A model generated the notes under the pieces. The model did not search any database. It was not told the DNA's origin and saw only the letters and a list, made by a program, of their open reading frames with translations. A stretch of 57,200 nt of DNA. It comes from Pseudomonadota bacterium. GTDB lineage: Bacteria > Pseudomonadota > Gammaproteobacteria > Burkholderiales > Thiobacillaceae. Each line of letters starts with the position of its first letter. Position 1 is the stretch's first letter. Both the position numbers and the translations under genes were made by a program. The stretch spans positions 1 through 57,200 of the forward strand of contig JAURYL010000105.1 in assembly GCA_030653935.1 (NCBI GenBank), in the 5' to 3' direction. This document shows positions 53,142-57,200 of this stretch, one piece after another.

Positions 53142-53194
53142 CGCCGGCGTTTTTCCGTGAGTAATACGAGCCGGCGAGACGCCGGCGCGACTAC
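53138..53194. terminator. Paired REP-like palindromes between convergent genes
   Basis: GTAG and GCGCCGGCGT (53141-53150), followed by five T, pair with ACGCCGGCGC (53179-53188) as 10-bp arms; a nested hairpin GCCGGCG-AGA-CGCCGGC sits at 53170-53186, and CTAC closes the far end at 53191-53194. The structure lies between converging dsrS-like and folE2 genes and probably ends transcription from both sides. Both stop codons fall within it. Confidence 0.7.
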
Positions 53195-54030
53195 GCGGTC
53201 TTGTCCCGCTCGATCAACGCATACGCCGAGTGGTTGTGGATGGACTCGAAGTTCTCCGCTTCCACCACATAGGCGTCGATGCGATTGTCCTTGTTCAGGG
53301 CGGCGGCGACGTCGCGGACCAGATCTTCGACGAATTTCGGGTTCTCGTAGGCCTTTTCCGTGACGTATTTCTCGTCCGGGCGCTTCAACAGGCCATAGAG
53401 CTGGCTGGAAGCGTTTTCCTCGGCGATGGCGATCACTTCCTCGATCCACATGAAGGCGTTGGTGCGCACCGTGATGGTGACGTGGGAACGCTGGTTATGG
53501 GCGCCGTACTGGGAAATCTTCTTCGAGCAGGGGCACAGGCTGGTGCAGGGCACCAATACCTTCATGGTTTGCAGATACTGGCCGTCCTTGATCTCGCCGA
53601 TGAAGGTCACGTCGTAGTCCATCAAGCTTTCCACCCCGGACACCGGCGCCTTCTTATTGACGAAGTAGGGGAAGTTCATCTCCACATGGCCGGACTCCGC
53701 CTCCAGCTTCACCACCATCTGGCGCAGCGTGTTTTCAAACGACTCCACCGAAAACTCCCGCTCGTTGCCGTTGAGGATTTCGATGAAGCGGGACATGTGC
53801 GTCCCCTTGAAGTGGTGAGGCAGATACACATACATGCCGAAAGTGGCGATGGTGTGCTGCGCGCCGCCGGTCTTGTCCAGCACCTTGACCGGGTGGCGGA
53901 TGGCCTTGATGCCGACCTTGTCGATGGCGATCTTGCGCGAGTCCGGATAGTTCTGGACATCGGCGATGGGTTGCGTGTTATCAGTGGGGCAGGGGGCGGC
54001 GGTCTCACAGACCGAATCGCAGGTGCTCAT
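53191..54030 (-). CDS. folE2: FolE2, GTP cyclohydrolase IB
   Basis: A 279-residue enzyme converting GTP to dihydroneopterin triphosphate, first step of folate and of queuosine (preQ0) synthesis. Motifs: '[15 protein letters not shown]', '[11 protein letters not shown]', '[29 protein letters not shown]' with the metal Cys, and '[15 protein letters not shown]'. FolE2 can use metals other than zinc. ATG 54030 starts the family region; an upstream frame to 54171 is not conserved. It may feed the same queuosine pathway as queA and tgt. Confidence 0.95.
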   Translation of the reverse strand: MSTCDSVCETAAPCPTDNTQPIADVQNYPDSRKIAIDKVGIKAIRHPVKVLDKTGGAQHTIATFGMYVYLPHHFKGTHMSRFIEILNGNEREFSVESFENTLRQMVVKLEAESGHVEMNFPYFVNKKAPVSGVESLMDYDVTFIGEIKDGQYLQTMKVLVPCTSLCPCSKKISQYGAHNQRSHVTITVRTNAFMWIEEVIAIAEENASSQLYGLLKRPDEKYVTEKAYENPKFVEDLVRDVAAALNKDNRIDAYVVEAENFESIHNHSAYALIERDKTA

Positions 54031-54195
54031 GGCGGTTATTCCTGTGTGCGGGGTGCGCGGATTATAAGCGATGGCTAATTGTTGAGTAAATGACTCAGGT
54101 AAGTGGTCGCCACAGGAGTGGACAGCGTTCGCGTTGACAACGGGTGCAATTGCGGACGCGGTCCGCCCCAACGTGGGACAGGCTGCAAGTAAGTA

Positions 54196-56967
54196 CTAGT
54201 GCGCCGCCTCCCAGTTCGCCCCCACGCCCACTTCCGCTTTCAGGGGCACGGCCAGTTTCGCCACGCCGGCCATCTTTTCCGGCAGGCCGGTGCGGATGGT
54301 TTCCAGTTCGTCGTTGGGCACTTCCAGGATCAGTTCGTCATGCACCTGCATGATGAGTTTTGACTTCAATCCAGCAGCATCCAGCCAGCCGCGCACCGCG
54401 ATCATCGCCAGTTTGATCAGGTCGGCCGCCGTGCCCTGCATGGGGGCGTTGATGGCGGCGCGTTCGGCGCCCTGGCGGCGGGCGGGGGCGCCGCCTTGCA
54501 GCTCCGGCAGGTAGAGGCGGCGGCCGAACAGGGTTTCCACGTAGCCCAGGGTTTTCGCCTGCTCGCGGGTGCGCGCCATGTACTCGGCGACACCGGGGTA
54601 CCGCGCGAAATAGCGGTCGATATAGACCTGCGCGACGCCGCGCTCGACGTTCAGTTGCGCGGCGAGGCCGAAGGCGGACATGCCGTAGATCAGGCCGAAG
54701 TTCACCGCCTTGGCCATCCGCCGCATGTCCGGCGTCACGTCTTCCAGCGCCACGCCCTGCACTTCGGCGGCGGTGGCGGCGTGGATGTCGGCGTCTTCCT
54801 GAAAGGCCTTGAGCAGGCCGGCATCCGCGGACAGGTGCGCCATGATCCGCAGCTCGATCTGCGAGTAGTCGGCGGAGACGATGACGTGCCCCGGTTCGGC
54901 GATGAATGCCTCGCGAATCTTGCGGCCCTCCATGGTGCGCACCGGGATGTTCTGCAGGTTGGGGTCGGAACTGGCCAGCCGGCCGGTCACCGCCACCGCT
55001 TGAGAATAGGTGGTGTGCACGCGCCCGGTGGCCGGGTTGACCATGCCCGGCAGCTTGTCGGTGTAGGTCGATTTCAGCTTGGCCAGGCCCCGGTAATCGA
55101 GGATCAGTTTCGGCAGGGGGTGATCCAGCGCCAGTTCCTGCAAGGCGTCTTCATTGGTGGAGGGCGCGCCGCCCGGCGTCTTCTTCTTCGGCTTCAGGCC
55201 GAGCTGGCCGAACAGGATTTCACCCAGTTGCTTGGGTGAGTTGAGGTTGAACGGCTGCCCTGCCGCCACATGCACCTTCTTCTCGATTTCCAGCATTTCC
55301 TGGCCGAGGGTGACGGAATGCCGGCGCAGCAGGTCGGCGTCCAGCTTCACGCCGGTGCGTTCCATGCGCGCCAGAATCGGCAAGAGCGGCATTTCGATGT
55401 CGCGGTAGACCTTCTCCAGCCCGGCTTCGCGGGCGATGGACGGGTACATGCTCTGATGCAGTCTGAGCGTGATGTCGGCATCCTCCGCCGCGTAGGCGGT
55501 GGCGTGCTCCACGCTCACCTGGTCGAAGCCGATCTGGTTGGCGCCCTTGCCGCACACGGCTTCGTATTTGATGGTCTGCTCGCCCAGGTGCCGCGCCGCC
55601 AGGGTGTCCATGTCGTGCCGCTCGTGCGCTTCCAGCACATAGGACTGCAACAGGGTGTCGTGGACGATGCCTTGCAGGTTGACGCCATGGTTTATCAACA
55701 CATGCCAGTCGTATTTCAGGTTCTGCCCGACTTTGGGCCGGCTCGCATCCTCCAGCAGCGGTTTCAGCCGCGCCAGCGTTTCGGCCAGTGGCAGTTGCGC
55801 GGGCGCCCCGGCGTAGTGGTGCGCCAGCGGCAGATAAGCGGCCTCGCCGGATTCGATGGAGAACGACATGCCCACCAGTTGCGCGCGCATCGGATCGAGC
55901 GAAGTGGTTTCCGTGTCCAGGCAGATCAGCTCGGCGGCTTGCAGTTTCTCCAGCCAGCGGGCGAGGGTGGGCTCGTCGAGGATGGCCTCGTAGCGGCGTT
56001 GCACTTCTCCCACTCCCTCCGGGAGAGGGCCGGGGTGAGGGGCGTTGCCAACGGGTCCAGGCATGGATGTCCCCTCACCCCCGGCCCCTCTCCCGCCTGC
56101 GGGAGAGGGGAGTGAAATCTCGCGTAGCCAGGTGCGGAAGCCGTACTTCGCATACAGCTCAGCCAGCTTCTCCCGATCTTCCTCGCGCCAGGTGAGGTCG
56201 TTGACGTGTTCCGGCAAGGCGACATCCGTCTTCACCGTCACCAGCTTGCGCGCCATCGGCAGCCAGTCGAGGGCGGTGCGTAGGTTCTCGCCGGCCTTGC
56301 CCTTCACTTCGTCGGCGCGCGCCATGAGCGCGTCCAGCCCGTCGAATTCGCCGAGCCACTTCACCGCTGTTTTCGGCCCCACCTTTTCCACGCCCGGCAC
56401 GTTGTCCACCGTGTCGCCCACCAGGGTCAGGTATTCGACGATGCGATTCGGCGGCACGCCGAACTTCGCCAGCACCCCGGCCTCGTCCAGCATCTCGTTG
56501 GTCATGGTGTTGATCAGCCGCACCTTGTGCGTGACCAGTTGCGCCAGGTCTTTGTCACCGGTCGACACCACCGCCTCCATACCCGCCGCCTCGGCCTGGA
56601 CAGTCAGGGTGCCGATCACATCATCGGCCTCCACCCCGTCGATCATCAGCAACGGCCAGCCCAGCGCCACCACCGCTTCATGCAGCGGCGCGATCTGGCG
56701 GGCCAGATCGTCCGGCATCGATGGCCGGGTCGCCTTGTAGTCGGGGTACCAGTCATCCCTAAAGGTTTTGCCTTTCGCGTCGAAAACACAGGCAGCGTAG
56801 GCGCTGGGATAGTCTTTGCGTAGTCGCTTCAACATGTTGATCACGCCATACAGCGCGCCGGTGGGTTCGCCCTCGGGTGAACGCAGATCGGGCAGGGCGT
56901 GGAAGGCGCGGTAGAGATAGCTGGAGCCGTCGACCAGGAGCAGGGTGTCGGTCATGTTGAATTCCAT
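54196..56967 (-). CDS. polA: DNA polymerase I
   Basis: A 923-residue polymerase with 5'-3' exonuclease (LLVDGSSYLYRAFHALPD, N-terminal), 3'-5' exonuclease (LICLDTETTSLD) and polymerase domains (VSADYSQIELRIMAHLS, KAVNFGLIYGMSAFGL, QVHDELILEVP). The catalytic acids are all present. Residues about 281-322 are a Gly/Pro-rich insert produced by an inverted repeat within the gene, between the 5' nuclease and the proofreading domain. The rest has normal length. Confidence 0.97.
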   Translation of the reverse strand: MEFNMTDTLLLVDGSSYLYRAFHALPDLRSPEGEPTGALYGVINMLKRLRKDYPSAYAACVFDAKGKTFRDDWYPDYKATRPSMPDDLARQIAPLHEAVVALGWPLLMIDGVEADDVIGTLTVQAEAAGMEAVVSTGDKDLAQLVTHKVRLINTMTNEMLDEAGVLAKFGVPPNRIVEYLTLVGDTVDNVPGVEKVGPKTAVKWLGEFDGLDALMARADEVKGKAGENLRTALDWLPMARKLVTVKTDVALPEHVNDLTWREEDREKLAELYAKYGFRTWLREISLPSPAGGRGAGGEGTSMPGPVGNAPHPGPLPEGVGEVQRRYEAILDEPTLARWLEKLQAAELICLDTETTSLDPMRAQLVGMSFSIESGEAAYLPLAHHYAGAPAQLPLAETLARLKPLLEDASRPKVGQNLKYDWHVLINHGVNLQGIVHDTLLQSYVLEAHERHDMDTLAARHLGEQTIKYEAVCGKGANQIGFDQVSVEHATAYAAEDADITLRLHQSMYPSIAREAGLEKVYRDIEMPLLPILARMERTGVKLDADLLRRHSVTLGQEMLEIEKKVHVAAGQPFNLNSPKQLGEILFGQLGLKPKKKTPGGAPSTNEDALQELALDHPLPKLILDYRGLAKLKSTYTDKLPGMVNPATGRVHTTYSQAVAVTGRLASSDPNLQNIPVRTMEGRKIREAFIAEPGHVIVSADYSQIELRIMAHLSADAGLLKAFQEDADIHAATAAEVQGVALEDVTPDMRRMAKAVNFGLIYGMSAFGLAAQLNVERGVAQVYIDRYFARYPGVAEYMARTREQAKTLGYVETLFGRRLYLPELQGGAPARRQGAERAAINAPMQGTAADLIKLAMIAVRGWLDAAGLKSKLIMQVHDELILEVPNDELETIRTGLPEKMAGVAKLAVPLKAEVGVGANWEAAH
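56001..56115. repeat. Two inverted copies of a GC-rich repeat inside polA
   Basis: One arm at about 56003-56041 runs CTTCTCCCACTCCCTCCGGG then GAGAGGGCCGGGGTGAGGGG, and the other at about 56071-56112 runs CCCCTCACCCCCGGCCCC then TCTCCCGCCTGCGGGAGAG. They are inverted copies separated by about 29 bp and could fold into a long hairpin. Both are read in frame by polA as a Gly/Pro/Glu-rich linker. Confidence 0.75.
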
Positions 56968-57200
56968 GGTGTAGTGGCCGGGATTGTAGGGGTGTGGCTA
57001 TCGGTTCGGTGGCGCCGGACGGGATATGCACCCCCCGAGTATTGACGATCCGGCCGCGAACCAATCCACCCAAGTTAAGCCCTATCAGCAATTTTTCTGC
57101 GTCATGGATTTATGCGGTTTTCTCCCCGGTTTACGCGGTTTCGAGAGATTTTCCCGGTGCGGGTACGTCCGTCTGGCGATCAGCGCCAACAGATCGCGCA
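56968..57200. other. Upstream region of polA, no gene seen
   Basis: 233 bp to the window edge with no supported coding frame. The motif TT(T/A)(T/C)GCGGTTT occurs twice (57110-57119 and 57131-57140). A promoter for polA must lie here, but no hexamer pair stands out. Confidence 0.4.

Overview
The window joins two kinds of DNA. Positions 1 to about 25,360 are one end of an integrative and conjugative element (ICE) or ICE-derived island. It sits against the 3' end of a tRNA-Leu(CAA) gene at 25,366-25,452. From there to 57,200 the sequence is ordinary core chromosome. The core gene content points to a Beta- or Gammaproteobacterium: queA, tgt, yajC-secD-secF, the Chp/Pil chemosensory cluster pilG-pilH-pilI-pilJ-chpA, rubredoxin-thiD-thiE-hemL, a DsrS-like gene, folE2 and polA. 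A Nitrosomonadales/Rhodocyclales-like or sulfur-oxidising relative is my guess, not something the sequence proves.

Island, left to right. (a) Regulatory head (329-1573): a CI-like repressor divergent from a FlhD-like/FlhC-like pair, the same logic as SetR/SetCD of the SXT/R391 ICEs. (b) A tightly coupled cassette (1588-7884): a C5-cytosine DNA methyltransferase with four internal ~30-residue repeats, four small unknown genes, a beta-class (N4-cytosine-like) methyltransferase, a Gp37/Gp68 (DUF5131) Fe-S-like protein and an ASCH-like protein, ending in a strong terminator. (c) A BrnT/BrnA toxin-antitoxin pair on the minus strand. (d) Transfer genes (8684-18865): TraF-type signal peptidase, MobH relaxase TraI, TraW, TraU, TrbC, a TraN divided into two genes, a TraT-like protein and several unknowns. 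(e) Two different HipBA modules separated by an IS607-family insertion sequence (tnpA-tnpB). (f) A tyrosine integrase next to the tRNA. TraD, TraB, TraC, TraV, TraG and TraH are absent, so the element probably continues left of the window.

Chromosome, left to right. queA, a membrane-anchored unknown, a DEAD-box RNA helicase, a DUF192 protein divergent from tgt, a DUF898 membrane protein, an M48 peptidase, yajC-secD-secF, an SMP-30-like secreted protein and a c4-type cytochrome. Next, on the minus strand, come the twitching-motility chemosensory genes chpA/pilL, pilJ, pilI, pilH and pilG and a PhnD-rhodanese fusion. Then rubredoxin divergent from thiD-thiE-hemL-dsrS-like, then folE2 and polA.

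The core is full of small palindromic repeats. REP-like palindromes with a GTAG head sit on stop codons. MITE-like elements with terminal inverted repeats lie in three junctions of the pil cluster. One repeat pair has become coding sequence inside polA. The most unusual signals are the exactly 26-bp-spaced operator array of the first hipBA, the modification cassette with a repeat-bearing methyltransferase, the split traN, the IS607 element joined to the end of hipA, and the MITE-like elements in the pil operon.
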